From positions 218,911 through 282,910 of the forward strand of contig JAUNOK010000001.1 of assembly GCA_030537195.1 (NCBI GenBank): DNA of 64,000 nucleotides, given 5' to 3'. Of this stretch, positions 1-10,651 are shown piece after piece. Position 1 is the first letter of the stretch, and the number at the start of each line of letters is the position of its first letter. This stretch comes from Eubacteriales bacterium. GTDB taxonomy: Bacteria; Bacillota; Clostridia; Lachnospirales; Lachnospiraceae. Both the position numbers and the translations under genes were made by a program. The notes below the pieces were generated by a model. It saw only the letters and a program-made list of their open reading frames with translations. It ran no database searches and was not told the DNA's origin.

Positions 1-40
1 AAAAGCGTATGCAGTATTTTAATTAAGGAGGATTTTTAAT

Positions 41-802
41 ATGAAGAAATTATTAGAGATAACACATTTGAAGAAATCCTTCGGCGATACTGAGGTGCTT
101 AAGGATATATCAATGGAAGTTAACGAGGGCGAGGTTGTTGCAATTCTTGGACCTTCGGGTTCAGGTAAATCAACACTGCTTCGCTGTGCAACACTTCTTG
201 AGACAATGGATGCAGGAACTCTTAAATTAGGCGGTGAAACTGCATGTGAGGATAAAGACGGAGTTTCAGTATATGTTGGAAAGAAAGAATTAAGAGAAAT
301 CAAGAATACATACGGACTTGTATTTCAGAATTTTAATCTTTTTCCACATTATACAGTTATGAAAAATGTTACTGATGCACCTGTATGTGTTCAGAAAAGG
401 GATAAGAATGAAGTTGAGAAGGAAGCCAAAGAACTTTTAAAGAAGGTTGGACTTGATGGCAAGGAGGACAGTTATCCATGCCAGTTGTCAGGAGGACAGC
501 AGCAGAGAGTTGCTATAGCAAGAGCACTTGCAATGAATCCTGAAATGCTTTTCTTTGATGAGCCTACATCAGCACTTGACCCTGAGATTACAGCAGGAAT
601 TCTTAAGGTTTTAAGACAGCTTGCTGATGAGAAGATGACAATGATTATCGTTACACATGAGATTGAGTTTGCAAGAAAGGTTGCAGACAGGGTAATATTC
701 ATGGATGGCGGAGTTATTGTTGAGCAGGGTAAGCCGGAGGATGTTATTGACAATCCAAGTAATGAAAGAACCAAAGCATTCTTACAGAAGATGGAAAAGT
801 AG
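41..802 (+). CDS. amino-acid ABC transporter ATP-binding protein (GlnQ/PAAT type)
   Basis: This cytoplasmic ATPase would energise a polar amino-acid importer. Visible motifs are Walker A GPSGSGKST (37-45), Q-loop Gln96, signature LSGGQQQRVAIA (149-160), Walker B LFFDE (170-174), D-loop SALD and a switch His in IIVTHE. At 253 aa it has the full length of the family. The start is the ATG 9 bases after AAGGAGG. Permease and solute-binding genes are not downstream, so they are expected to the left of the window edge. A strong terminator follows. The transported amino acid cannot be read from this subunit. Confidence 0.93.
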   Translation: MKKLLEITHLKKSFGDTEVLKDISMEVNEGEVVAILGPSGSGKSTLLRCATLLETMDAGTLKLGGETACEDKDGVSVYVGKKELREIKNTYGLVFQNFNLFPHYTVMKNVTDAPVCVQKRDKNEVEKEAKELLKKVGLDGKEDSYPCQLSGGQQQRVAIARALAMNPEMLFFDEPTSALDPEITAGILKVLRQLADEKMTMIIVTHEIEFARKVADRVIFMDGGVIVEQGKPEDVIDNPSNERTKAFLQKMEK

Positions 803-846
803 GATTTGTCTGGTGTATATCAACTAAATAGCTGGATATAATTATG

Positions 847-885
847 AATGGGAAGTTTTTAATGAGAAAACTTCCCATTTTCTTG
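847..885 (+). terminator. intrinsic terminator after the ABC ATPase gene
   Basis: A perfect 13-bp stem (847-859 with 867-879) and a 7-base loop are followed by a short T-rich tail. It closes the upstream transport operon before the enolase promoter. Confidence 0.8.
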
Positions 886-887
886 CA

Positions 888-916
888 TTGTGGATTTAGC
901 TGCATGGTGTTAGAAT
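888..916 (+). promoter_or_regulatory. candidate sigma-A promoter of eno
   Basis: TTGTGG (888-893) and TAGAAT (911-916) are separated by 17 bases, with an extended -10 TG at 908-909. It lies between the upstream terminator and the eno leader. It would give a transcript with a leader of about 110 bases. Confidence 0.5.
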
Positions 917-938
917 TGTATTGCTAAAGTTAGAATAA

Positions 939-2342
<1,404 letters not shown>

Positions 2343-2426
2343 TCATTTGAAACAGATATTGAAAAAATATTAAGAAAGCCTTATAGTTGTGTATGATTAT
2401 AATATATGTAACAGGAAGGCAGAACA

Positions 2427-3302
2427 ATGATTAAGAAATTAGGAAGAAACGACCATTGCTGGTGCGGCAGTGGTAAGAAATACAAAGCGTGTCATGAAGC
2501 ATTTGACGATAAGTTAAGATATCTTGAGGATATTGGACATATTGTACCATCACACAAATTAATCAAGACACCTGAACAGATTGAGAAGATTAAAGAGAGT
2601 GCCAAGATTAATGTAGCATGCCTCGATGCAGTTGCAGCAGCAATACATGAGGGCATGAACACTGCCGAGATTGATAAGATAGTATACGATGTAACTACTG
2701 ATATGGGAGGAATTCCTGCACCACTTAATTATGAAGGATATCCTTACAGTGTGTGTACATCTGTTAATGAGCAGGTGTGCCATGGATTCCCATCTAAGGA
2801 TGTTATTCTTAAGTCAGGTGATATTATCAATGTTGACTGTTCTACAATTCTTCACGGATATTTCTCAGACTCATCAAGAATGTTCTGTATAGGCGATGTT
2901 AAGCCTGAGGTAAAGAAGCTTGTTGATGTTACTAAGGAATGTGTTGAATTAGGACTTGAGCAGGTTAAGCCTTGGGGCTTCTTAGGTGATATGGGACAGG
3001 CAGTACATGACCACGCATATGCTAATGGATATACTGTTGTAAGAGAAATCGGCGGTCACGGAGTCGGACTTGAATTCCATGAAGATCCATGGGTTGGTTA
3101 CAACACAAGAAGAGGAACAGACATGGTCATGGCACCGGGAATGATGTTTACAATAGAGCCTATGGTTAATATGGGCAAGGTAAATGTTGTGACAGATGAA
3201 AAGAATGGCTGGGAAGTATCTACAGCAGATGGACTTCCATCAGCACAGTGGGAAATTCAGGTTCTTGTAACAGAGGACGGACATGAAGTAATAAGCTGGT
3301 AA
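2427..3302 (+). CDS. map: type I methionine aminopeptidase with N-terminal SEC-C motif
   Basis: It removes initiator methionine from nascent proteins. The 291-aa product starts with a SEC-C zinc motif (Cys11, Cys13, Cys22, His23 within GRNDHCWCGSGKK), followed by the pita-bread metallopeptidase fold. Metal ligands can be placed in NVDCSTILHGYFSDSS (two Asp), GGHGVGLEFHE (His), FTIEPMV (Glu) and QWEIQVLVTE (Glu). SEC-C-bearing Map proteins are known in Firmicutes, where the motif probably helps ribosome docking. It is monocistronic, ending at a strong bidirectional terminator. Confidence 0.95.
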   Translation: MIKKLGRNDHCWCGSGKKYKACHEAFDDKLRYLEDIGHIVPSHKLIKTPEQIEKIKESAKINVACLDAVAAAIHEGMNTAEIDKIVYDVTTDMGGIPAPLNYEGYPYSVCTSVNEQVCHGFPSKDVILKSGDIINVDCSTILHGYFSDSSRMFCIGDVKPEVKKLVDVTKECVELGLEQVKPWGFLGDMGQAVHDHAYANGYTVVREIGGHGVGLEFHEDPWVGYNTRRGTDMVMAPGMMFTIEPMVNMGKVNVVTDEKNGWEVSTADGLPSAQWEIQVLVTEDGHEVISW

Positions 3303-3312
3303 AGAATAAAAT

Positions 3313-3363
3313 AAGTTCCTACAAATCAGGCATAAAGCACCTGATTTGCAGGAACTTTTTTAT
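3313..3363 (+). terminator. bidirectional terminator between map and the MATE gene
   Basis: An 18-bp stem with one mismatch (3313-3330 with 3340-3357) has T runs on both flanks, so it can stop the two convergent transcripts. Confidence 0.88.
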
Positions 3364-3365
3364 TA

Positions 3366-4691
3366 TCAGATAACCGCTTTCTGTGTCCATTTTCCACGTA
3401 AGAATCTTATGAGGAACAGCAGTGAACGGAATCCCCAGTCGATGAACATACCGAACCATACACCGAGTACGCCAAGTCCTAATGTACCACCGAGAAGGTA
3501 GCTGCTTCCTACGCGGAATGCCCACATAGAGAAGATACTTACTATCATTGTGTACTTGGCATCGCCGGCAGCACGGAGGGCGTTAGGCATTGTAAAGCTT
3601 AAAGGCCATATGAATATTGCTACAAGTGAGAAGCAGTGGATAAGGCTTAATCCAGTCTTGGTTGCTTCAGGTGACAGGTGGAAAAGTCCGACAACAGGAA
3701 CCGCAACGATTGTCATGATAATATTGGTTGCAAGAATTCCTGCGTATGCAATAAACATAAGCTTCTTTCCGTATCTTTTGGCTTCGTCAGGCTTCTTGGC
3801 TCCGATACACTGACCGATAACAGTAATCATTGCCATGCCGATTGCGTTACCCGGAATATTAGCAAACATTGTAACAGAGTTGGCAACTGAGTTGGCAGCA
3901 ATGGCAGCAGTACCAAATGTTGATACAAGACTGGAAACAGAAAGTTTACCTATCTGGAACATACCGTTTTCCAATCCGCTTGGAAGACCGATTGAAAGAA
4001 TCTTCTTAATAATAGAAGGGCATGGGAGAAAATCTTTTCCTGTCTTAATTCTTATTGCGGATTCAGCCTTGAACATAAGGCCGATAATAATTATTGCTGA
4101 TATAATTCTTGATAAAAGAGTGGCTAAAGCTACCCCCGCAACTCCCATATTGAATACAAATATAAATAAGGCATTGCCGCATATATTGATTATATTCATG
4201 ATAAGGCTTGTATTCATACTTATCTTACTGTTTCCGATACTTCTGAAAAGTGCAGCGCCGGCATTATACACACCAAGGAATGGGTAAGAAATAGCTGTTA
4301 TGTAGAAATATATACTGGCACTTTGGAAAACATCTCTTTCAATCTTACCAAATATGAAATTGATAATACCGTGATTGCCTATAAGGGAGATGACCATTAG
4401 TAATGATGACAGAGTACTCATGATAAATATAAGCTGTCCGGCAGATTTCTTGGACATGTCGATATTCTTACTTCCAAGATACTGGCTGCATACAACAGCA
4501 CCTCCAGTAGCAAGGGCTGATAATATCTGGATAAGCAGATTGCTTATATTATCGACAAGTGCGACACCTGAAACTGCCGCCTCGCCTGCGATTGACACCA
4601 TAAATGTATCAACAAAGCCTACGCTGACTGCAAGTAATTGCTCGAATATCAGTGGGATGATAAGTTTCTTTAAATCTTTAGATGTAAACAT
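3366..4691 (-). CDS. MATE family efflux transporter
   Basis: This 441-aa integral membrane protein has about 12 hydrophobic segments. It resembles the NorM/DinF-like MATE families, which extrude cationic drugs or metabolites using a sodium or proton gradient. The N-terminus (IPLIFEQLLAVSVGFVDTFM) and the repeated half near ILSIGLPSGLENGMFQIGKL show the internal duplication typical of MATE proteins. An AGGAG precedes the ATG. The gene stands alone and convergent with map. The substrate is not deducible. Confidence 0.9.
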   Translation of the reverse strand: MFTSKDLKKLIIPLIFEQLLAVSVGFVDTFMVSIAGEAAVSGVALVDNISNLLIQILSALATGGAVVCSQYLGSKNIDMSKKSAGQLIFIMSTLSSLLMVISLIGNHGIINFIFGKIERDVFQSASIYFYITAISYPFLGVYNAGAALFRSIGNSKISMNTSLIMNIINICGNALFIFVFNMGVAGVALATLLSRIISAIIIIGLMFKAESAIRIKTGKDFLPCPSIIKKILSIGLPSGLENGMFQIGKLSVSSLVSTFGTAAIAANSVANSVTMFANIPGNAIGMAMITVIGQCIGAKKPDEAKRYGKKLMFIAYAGILATNIIMTIVAVPVVGLFHLSPEATKTGLSLIHCFSLVAIFIWPLSFTMPNALRAAGDAKYTMIVSIFSMWAFRVGSSYLLGGTLGLGVLGVWFGMFIDWGFRSLLFLIRFLRGKWTQKAVI

Positions 4692-4851
4692 ATTGTTCTC
4701 CTGTTTGACTCACATATTCAGCTATTAATATAAAACAATAAATTATGTAAAAATATAAGAAAAGTAGCTATATTTGATAAGAATTACATAAAAATTGCAA
4801 AAAGCCTTTTAGAAAAGAATAATTCTATGAACAAATCTTTAGAATAAATGA

Positions 4852-4880
4852 TTGAAAATAAGACATGTACATGATATAAT
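4852..4880 (+). promoter_or_regulatory. strong sigma-A promoter of the SCIFF operon
   Basis: TTGAAA (4852-4857) and a perfect TATAAT (4875-4880) have exactly 17 bases between them and an extended -10 TG at 4872-4873. A second TATAAT lies at 4885-4890. The GTG of the SCIFF gene lies 36 bases downstream. Confidence 0.8.
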
Positions 4881-4915
4881 ACGATATAATTTGAATATAT
4901 GAAGGAGGTATTGTC

Positions 4916-5062
4916 GTGAAACATATTAAGACAATCAGCAACCGCGTATTAAAGGATACAATGAAGCACGGCGGATGTGGCGAGTGCCAGACATCATGCC
5001 AGTCAGCATGTAAGACATCTTGCACAGTTGGTAACCAGAGCTGTGAGAATAAGAATAACTAG
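4916..5062 (+). CDS. scfA: SCIFF ribosomally synthesised peptide precursor (six cysteines in forty-five residues)
   Basis: This 48-residue peptide starts at GTG 7 bases after AAGGAGG (4902-4908); the only upstream ATG in the area runs into a stop. The N-terminal leader-like half (MKHIKTISNRVLKDTMKHGG) precedes a core with Cys at 21, 24, 28, 32, 36 and 43, interleaved with Gly, Thr, Ser and Gln. This is the hallmark of the SCIFF family, in which the neighbouring radical-SAM enzyme forms a Cys-to-Thr thioether bond (sactipeptide/ranthipeptide class). The family is nearly universal in Clostridia. Its role is unsettled; a quorum-type signal has been proposed in the literature. Confidence 0.95.
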   Translation: MKHIKTISNRVLKDTMKHGGCGECQTSCQSACKTSCTVGNQSCENKNN

Positions 5063-5072
5063 TATTTTTAGT

Positions 5073-5110
5073 AAGAGAGTGTCGAACTATTCTGCACTCT
5101 CTTATTTTTC
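5073..5110 (+). terminator. intra-operon attenuating terminator between scfA and scfB
   Basis: A 9-bp perfect stem (5073-5081 with 5095-5103) with a 13-base loop is followed by ATTTTT. It probably lets the peptide mRNA greatly exceed the maturase mRNA. A second 7-bp hairpin (5111-5117 with 5127-5133) follows just before the scfB Shine-Dalgarno at 5138-5143. Confidence 0.7.
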
Positions 5111-5152
5111 GTAAATGTATATAAAGCATTTACGGTTTGGAGGCTTTTTTTA

Positions 5153-6514
5153 ATGATACATCAGTACAAGAATAACGGCTATAACATCGTATTAGATGTC
5201 AACAGTGGCTCTGTGCATGTTGTTGATGACATGGTATACGATATTATAGGACTTTACGAGAATAATACTCTGGAGCAGATTACTGACGCACTTAAAGACA
5301 GATATTCTGTTCAGGATATTAACGAAGCATACGAAGAGATTGGAGAGCTTAAGGAAGCAGGCCAGCTCTTTACAGAAGATATATATGAACCATATATAGA
5401 TAACTTTAAGGACAGACCTACAGTTGTTAAGGCTTTATGTCTTCATATAGCACATGACTGTAATCTTGCATGTAAATATTGCTTTGCAGAAGAAGGCGAA
5501 TATCATGGAAGAAGAGCTCTTATGAGTTTTGAGGTCGGAAAGAAAGCTCTTGATTTCCTTGTTGCCAATTCAGGTTCAAGAAGAAATCTTGAGGTAGACT
5601 TCTTTGGCGGTGAGCCAACAATGAACTTTGAAGTTGTTAAGCAGCTTGTTGAATACGGAAGAAGTATAGAAGAAGCTAATAACAAGAAGTTCAGATTTAC
5701 ACTTACAACTAATGGTATTCTTCTTAATGATGAGATACTTGATTTTGCCAATAAAGAGATGAGCAATATAGTGCTTAGTATTGATGGACGTAAGGAGATT
5801 AATGACCTTATGCGTCCTACAAGAAACAATCATGGAAGCTCATATGACATTATAATGCCTAAGTTCAAGAAGGTGGCAGAAAGCAGAAATCAGATGAATT
5901 ATTATGTAAGAGGTACATTTACACATAATAATTTAGACTTTTCAAAGGATGTTCTTCATCTTGCAGATGAAGGTTTTGAGCAGATTTCTGTTGAACCTGT
6001 TGTTGCACAGCCAACAGATTCATATGCCATAAGAGAAGAGGATATTCCGTTCCTCTGTGAACAGTATGATATCCTTGCTAAAGAGATCATTAAGCGAAAG
6101 AAGGCTGGTAAAGGCTTTAATTTCTTCCACTTTATGATAGATATTAACGGTGGACCATGTGTTGCCAAGAGATTGTCAGGATGCGGTTCAGGATGTGAGT
6201 ATCTTGCAGTTACTCCTTGGGGAGATTTTTATCCATGTCATCAGTTTGTTGGCAATGAAGACTTCCTTATGGGTAATGTCGATGATGGAATTGTAAGACC
6301 AGACATCAGAGATATGTTTAAGAATAGCAATGTCTATTCTAAAGAAAAATGTAAGAATTGTTTTGCAAAGTTCTATTGCAGCGGTGGTTGTGCAGCTAAC
6401 TCATACAACTTCCATGGTAACATTAATGATGCATATGATGTTGGATGCGAACTTCAGAAGAAGCGTATAGAATGTGCTATAATGATTCGAGCAGCCATGG
6501 CTGAGGAAGAATAA
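5153..6514 (+). CDS. scfB: SCIFF peptide maturase, radical SAM/SPASM thioether-forming enzyme
   Basis: It installs thioether cross-links in the SCIFF precursor. The 453-aa product has an N-terminal peptide-recognition-like region (about 1-90). The radical SAM core carries CNLACKYC (Cys103, Cys107, Cys110) for the SAM-binding 4Fe-4S cluster, with FFGGEPTMN and TLTTNGILL following. The C-terminal SPASM region (about 336-440) is cysteine rich (GGPCVAK, GCGSGC, FYPCHQF, CKNC, YCSGGCA) for auxiliary clusters. The start follows TTGGAGG. It lies 90 bases after scfA and 21 bases before secDF, a clustering I recall as common in Clostridia. Confidence 0.96.
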   Translation: MIHQYKNNGYNIVLDVNSGSVHVVDDMVYDIIGLYENNTLEQITDALKDRYSVQDINEAYEEIGELKEAGQLFTEDIYEPYIDNFKDRPTVVKALCLHIAHDCNLACKYCFAEEGEYHGRRALMSFEVGKKALDFLVANSGSRRNLEVDFFGGEPTMNFEVVKQLVEYGRSIEEANNKKFRFTLTTNGILLNDEILDFANKEMSNIVLSIDGRKEINDLMRPTRNNHGSSYDIIMPKFKKVAESRNQMNYYVRGTFTHNNLDFSKDVLHLADEGFEQISVEPVVAQPTDSYAIREEDIPFLCEQYDILAKEIIKRKKAGKGFNFFHFMIDINGGPCVAKRLSGCGSGCEYLAVTPWGDFYPCHQFVGNEDFLMGNVDDGIVRPDIRDMFKNSNVYSKEKCKNCFAKFYCSGGCAANSYNFHGNINDAYDVGCELQKKRIECAIMIRAAMAEEE

Positions 6515-6535
6515 GTAAAAGGGAGAGTTTTTAAC

Positions 6536-8776
6536 ATGAAGTACAGTTTACCTAAGAAGATTATTTATTCAATAATCGTTGCTGTTTTACTTGTTGGACT
6601 TGTATTAACAGCATTTTTCGGACTTAACGGAAAGGGATACGGAAGCACTTCCAATATTAATCTTGGTCTTGATCTTGCCGGTGGTGTAAGTATCACATAC
6701 CAGATTAAGGAAGACAACTTTACATCGCAGGATGTAGAAGATACTATCTACAAGCTCCAGAAGCGAGTAGAAGGAAAGAGTACAGAGTCACAGGTTTATA
6801 AGGAAGGTGACAACAGAATTACTGTTGAAATTCCTGGAGTAACAGATGCTAATGAGATTCTTAAGGAACTTGGTACACCAGGTTCATTGGAATTCCTTGA
6901 TTCTACAGGATATTCAGCATTCTCACAGGGCAATGATTACACACCACTCCTTACAGGTTCAGATGTAAAGGCTGCACAGGCTTACACTGATACTAACAGT
7001 ACAGATGATACACCATATGGTGTTCAGCTTACATTCACGGATGATGGAGCTACTAAGTTCTATGATGCAACATCAGCTAATGTTGGTAACAGAATCTATA
7101 TTGTATATGATGGTGAAGTTGTAAGTGCACCTAATGTTAAGACAGCTATATCAGGTGGTACAGCAACTATCACAGGTATGGAATCATTTGATGAAGCTGA
7201 TAACCTTGCAACATATATAAGAGTTGGTTCAATTCCTCTTACACTTGAGGAAGTAAGCTCTAACATCGTTGGTGCACAGCTTGGACATGCAGCTATCCAG
7301 TCAAGTTTAATAGCAGCAGCTATCGGTCTTGCATTACTCTGCATATTCATGATAGTTATGTTCAGAATTCCGGGTGTTGTTGCAACATTATCACTGATTA
7401 TTTATACATCACTTGTTTTATTCCTTGTAAGTGTATATGATCTTACTCTTACACTTCCGGGTATTGCCGGTATCATTCTTGGTATTGGTATGGCGGTAGA
7501 TGGTAATGTTATTATCTATACAAGAATAAGAGAAGAGATTGGTGCAGGAAAGTCTGTAGAGAATGCTATTCTTTCAGGTTATAACAAGGCAACATCATCT
7601 ATCGTAGATGGTAACGTAACAACACTTATCGCAGCTTTAGTATTGTACATATTCGGTACGGGTCCTGTTAAGGGCTTTGCTACAACTCTTGCAGTTGGTA
7701 ATATCGTATCAATCTTTACATCACTTGTTATTACTAAGGTTATTATGAAGCTCTTATATAACTTTGGTATCAGAGATCCTAAGTGGTATGGTAAGAATGT
7801 ATACAGAAAGACACTTAATGTCCTCAGCATTAAGAAATGGGCTGCTATCGGTTCAGCAGTAGTTATTGTTGCTGGAATTATCACTATGGCAGTACAGGCT
7901 GGTCTTGGAAACAGAGCATTAAACTTCAGCCTTGAGTTTGTTGGTGGTTCAACAACAACATTTACATTTGATAAAGAGTATACAGCAGAAGAGATTGAGG
8001 ATAACATTATTCCTGTAATCAGAGATGCTGCAGGTATTACAGAAGTTCAGCAGCAGAAGGTTGCTGATTCAACACAGGTTTCTTTCAAGACATCTGATCT
8101 TTCACTTGATCAGAGAGAAGCAATTGAAAATGCTGTTACAGCTAAATATCCAATCAAAGATGGAACAATCGTTGAGACAGATACAATCAGTTCATCAGTT
8201 TCTGCAACAGTTAAGAAGGATGCTATCCTTTCAGTTATACTTGCTACAATCTGTATGCTTATATACATCTTTGTAAGATTCCGCGATATCAGATTCGCAT
8301 TAGCAGCTGTATTAGCTCTTCTTCACGATGTACTTGTTGTTCTTGCATTCTATGCATTTTCAAGAATACCTGTTGGAACAACATTCATTGCATGTATGCT
8401 TACAATAGTAGGTTACTCTATTAATGGTACAATTATTATCTTTGATAGAATAAGAGAGCAGTTAAAGACAGCTAATTCTAAGACTAACATTACAGAGCTT
8501 GTTAACTCATCAATCACAAGCACAATGTCAAGAACAGTATATACATCTATAACAACACTTATAATGCTTATTGTTCTTTTCATCATGGGTGTAACTTCAG
8601 TTAAGGAGTTCACACTTCCACTTATCGTAGGTATCGTAGTTGGTGCTTACTCATCAGTATGCTTAACAAGTGCTATGTGGTATGTAATGGGTGGTAAGAA
8701 GAGAGGCGTTGTAGAAGAGAATAATAAGAAGGCAGCTTCTAAGAAAGAAGTTTTCGAGGACGGTTCTCAGGTTTAA
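6536..8776 (+). CDS. secDF: fused SecD-SecF protein translocase subunit
   Basis: This 746-aa membrane protein uses the proton gradient to pull exported proteins out of SecYEG. The SecD half has an N-terminal transmembrane segment, the GLDLAGGVSITY motif (44-55), the large P1 extracytoplasmic domain, and the D4-type motif GMAVDGNVIIYTRIREE. The SecF half has its own first membrane helix, LEFVGGSTTTFTF, and GYSINGTIIIFDRIREQ. The conserved Asp of the SecF motif reads Asn-Gly here (SINGT rather than SINDT). A lysine-rich cytoplasmic tail ends the protein. RBS GGGAG precedes the ATG, and the gene is co-oriented with scfAB. Confidence 0.95.
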   Translation: MKYSLPKKIIYSIIVAVLLVGLVLTAFFGLNGKGYGSTSNINLGLDLAGGVSITYQIKEDNFTSQDVEDTIYKLQKRVEGKSTESQVYKEGDNRITVEIPGVTDANEILKELGTPGSLEFLDSTGYSAFSQGNDYTPLLTGSDVKAAQAYTDTNSTDDTPYGVQLTFTDDGATKFYDATSANVGNRIYIVYDGEVVSAPNVKTAISGGTATITGMESFDEADNLATYIRVGSIPLTLEEVSSNIVGAQLGHAAIQSSLIAAAIGLALLCIFMIVMFRIPGVVATLSLIIYTSLVLFLVSVYDLTLTLPGIAGIILGIGMAVDGNVIIYTRIREEIGAGKSVENAILSGYNKATSSIVDGNVTTLIAALVLYIFGTGPVKGFATTLAVGNIVSIFTSLVITKVIMKLLYNFGIRDPKWYGKNVYRKTLNVLSIKKWAAIGSAVVIVAGIITMAVQAGLGNRALNFSLEFVGGSTTTFTFDKEYTAEEIEDNIIPVIRDAAGITEVQQQKVADSTQVSFKTSDLSLDQREAIENAVTAKYPIKDGTIVETDTISSSVSATVKKDAILSVILATICMLIYIFVRFRDIRFALAAVLALLHDVLVVLAFYAFSRIPVGTTFIACMLTIVGYSINGTIIIFDRIREQLKTANSKTNITELVNSSITSTMSRTVYTSITTLIMLIVLFIMGVTSVKEFTLPLIVGIVVGAYSSVCLTSAMWYVMGGKKRGVVEENNKKAASKKEVFEDGSQV

Positions 8777-8804
8777 TTAACAGATATATATAAGTTTATG
8801 ATGC

Positions 8805-8831
8805 GGCGGGGACTGTATATCAGTTCTCGCC
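8805..8831 (+). terminator. hairpin between secDF and recJ
   Basis: An 11-bp stem (8805-8815 with 8821-8831, two G-U pairs) with a 5-base loop is followed only by a weak T-rich stretch. It may be a partial terminator or an mRNA processing barrier. Confidence 0.4.
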
Positions 8832-8877
8832 ACATTTGGTTTATGGATATAATGAGATGGATAAAAGGGAGTTAATA

Positions 8878-10593
8878 ATGACAAGCGATTGGAGAGTATA
8901 CGCTAAGAAAGCGGATTTCAAGGCGATTGGGGAAAAGTTTGGCATTGATCAGGTTACGGCAAGAATTATCCGTAACAGAGGCTTAGAGACAGATGCACAG
9001 ATAGATATGTATCTTAACGGAACAGTTGATAATATGCATTCGCCACATTTATTAAAGGATGCGGATAAATGTGTTGACATTCTTGTAACAAAGATAAATG
9101 CAGAAAAGAAAATACATATCATAGGTGATTATGATATAGACGGAATATGCTCAACAACAATTCTGTATAAAGGACTTAAGGCTGCCGGGGCAGATGTAAC
9201 ATTTGCCGTTCCAGACAGAATTGTTGACGGATATGGAATTAATGAACACTTAATAGATGAAGCATATAATAATGGAACTGATACGATTATTACATGTGAT
9301 AATGGAATTGCTGCGATTGAGCAGATTAAATATGCCAAAGAAAAGGGCATGACAGTGATTGTAACTGACCACCATGATATTCCGTTTGATTTCGTTGATG
9401 GAGAAAAGATACATAAAGTGCCACAGGCGGATGCGATAGTCAATCCTAAGCAGGAGGACTGCCCATATCCGTTTGACAAGCTGTGCGGAGCAGGAGTTGC
9501 ATTTAAAGTTATTAAGATTCTCTATGAAAGGTTAGGCCTTAATCCGGTTGAACTTGAAGAATATGCAGAGCTTATGGCAATCGCAACAATAGGAGATGTA
9601 GTTGACCTGTCAGATGAGAACCGTGTTATTGTAAAATACGGTTTAAAGCATCTGGCGGTAACTCCCAATGTCGGCATAAGAGCGCTTGTGGAAGCATGTG
9701 AGCTTGAGATAGACAAGATAAGCTCATATCATATAGGATTTGTTATAGGACCATGTCTTAACGCTACAGGAAGGCTAGATTCAGCCAGAAGGGCTATTGA
9801 GCTGCTTCTTACTACAGATATTGAGGAAGCGCGAAAGAAAGCATTAGAACTTCGTGCGTTAAATGTGGAGCGAAAGGATATAACAGAAGAGTATGCGGCT
9901 ATTGCGATTGAGCAGGTTGAGAATACTGAATTAAGAGATGACAAGGTGCTTGTTGTGTATCTTCCAGACTGTCATGAGAGTGTGGCAGGAATAATTGCAG
10001 GAAGAGTAAGAGAAAAGTTTTACAGACCATCCATAGTAATCACTAAGGCAGAAGATGGTGCGAAGGGTTCAGGACGTTCAATAGAAGGGTATAACATGTT
10101 CGAGGAGATAAGCAAATGTGGTAATCTCCTTAACAAATATGGCGGACATCCGATGGCTGCCGGAATATCACTTGATATTGATAAAATTGATGAGTTCAGA
10201 AAAGCTCTGAATGAGAACCAGACAATGACGGAAAAAGTTCTTACACCTACAGTATGGATAGATGTGCCTATGCCGGTTGATTATGTTGATATAAAGCTGA
10301 TAAATCAGTTCGAGAAGCTGCAGCCTTTTGGAAAAGGTAATGAAAAACCGGTATTTGCAGACAGAAATCTTACAGTGAGACAGTCTGCTGTGATTGGTAA
10401 GAATAAGAATGTATTAAGATGCCAGTTGGAAAGTGAGCATGGTAAGCTTGTGACAGCAATCAAGTTCAAGTTGGATGGTCAGGAGATACCAGAGGCAGGA
10501 AGAAAGATATCTATGGTATATTATCCGGATATTAACGAATATAACGGGATTGTTTCAATACAGTTCAGGATAGAAGACTGGAGATATGTGTAA
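8878..10593 (+). CDS. recJ: single-stranded-DNA-specific exonuclease RecJ
   Basis: This DHH-superfamily 5'-3' exonuclease acts in recombination and repair. The 571-aa product contains motif I DYDIDGICS (about 84-92), motif III VTDHHDIP (about 161-168), later SGRSIEGYN and KYGGHPMAAG of the DHHA1 domain, and a C-terminal OB-like domain (QPFGKGNEKP). I chose ATG 8878 because AAAGGGA lies 7 bases upstream. A TTG 42 bases earlier is in frame but has no RBS. It ends at a strong tandem-hairpin terminator. Confidence 0.93.
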   Translation: MTSDWRVYAKKADFKAIGEKFGIDQVTARIIRNRGLETDAQIDMYLNGTVDNMHSPHLLKDADKCVDILVTKINAEKKIHIIGDYDIDGICSTTILYKGLKAAGADVTFAVPDRIVDGYGINEHLIDEAYNNGTDTIITCDNGIAAIEQIKYAKEKGMTVIVTDHHDIPFDFVDGEKIHKVPQADAIVNPKQEDCPYPFDKLCGAGVAFKVIKILYERLGLNPVELEEYAELMAIATIGDVVDLSDENRVIVKYGLKHLAVTPNVGIRALVEACELEIDKISSYHIGFVIGPCLNATGRLDSARRAIELLLTTDIEEARKKALELRALNVERKDITEEYAAIAIEQVENTELRDDKVLVVYLPDCHESVAGIIAGRVREKFYRPSIVITKAEDGAKGSGRSIEGYNMFEEISKCGNLLNKYGGHPMAAGISLDIDKIDEFRKALNENQTMTEKVLTPTVWIDVPMPVDYVDIKLINQFEKLQPFGKGNEKPVFADRNLTVRQSAVIGKNKNVLRCQLESEHGKLVTAIKFKLDGQEIPEAGRKISMVYYPDINEYNGIVSIQFRIEDWRYV

Positions 10594-10611
10594 ATAGAAG
10601 CAGTCTTAAAT

Positions 10612-10651
10612 AAAAGAACCGTCGGTTCTTTTGACCTGTGTAATACAGGTC
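10612..10651 (+). terminator. bidirectional terminator, tandem hairpins between recJ and the ClC gene
   Basis: The first hairpin is 9 bp perfect (10612-10620 with 10624-10632) and is flanked by T runs on both strands. The second is 7 bp (10633-10639 with 10645-10651) and overlaps the ClC stop codon. Confidence 0.8.
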
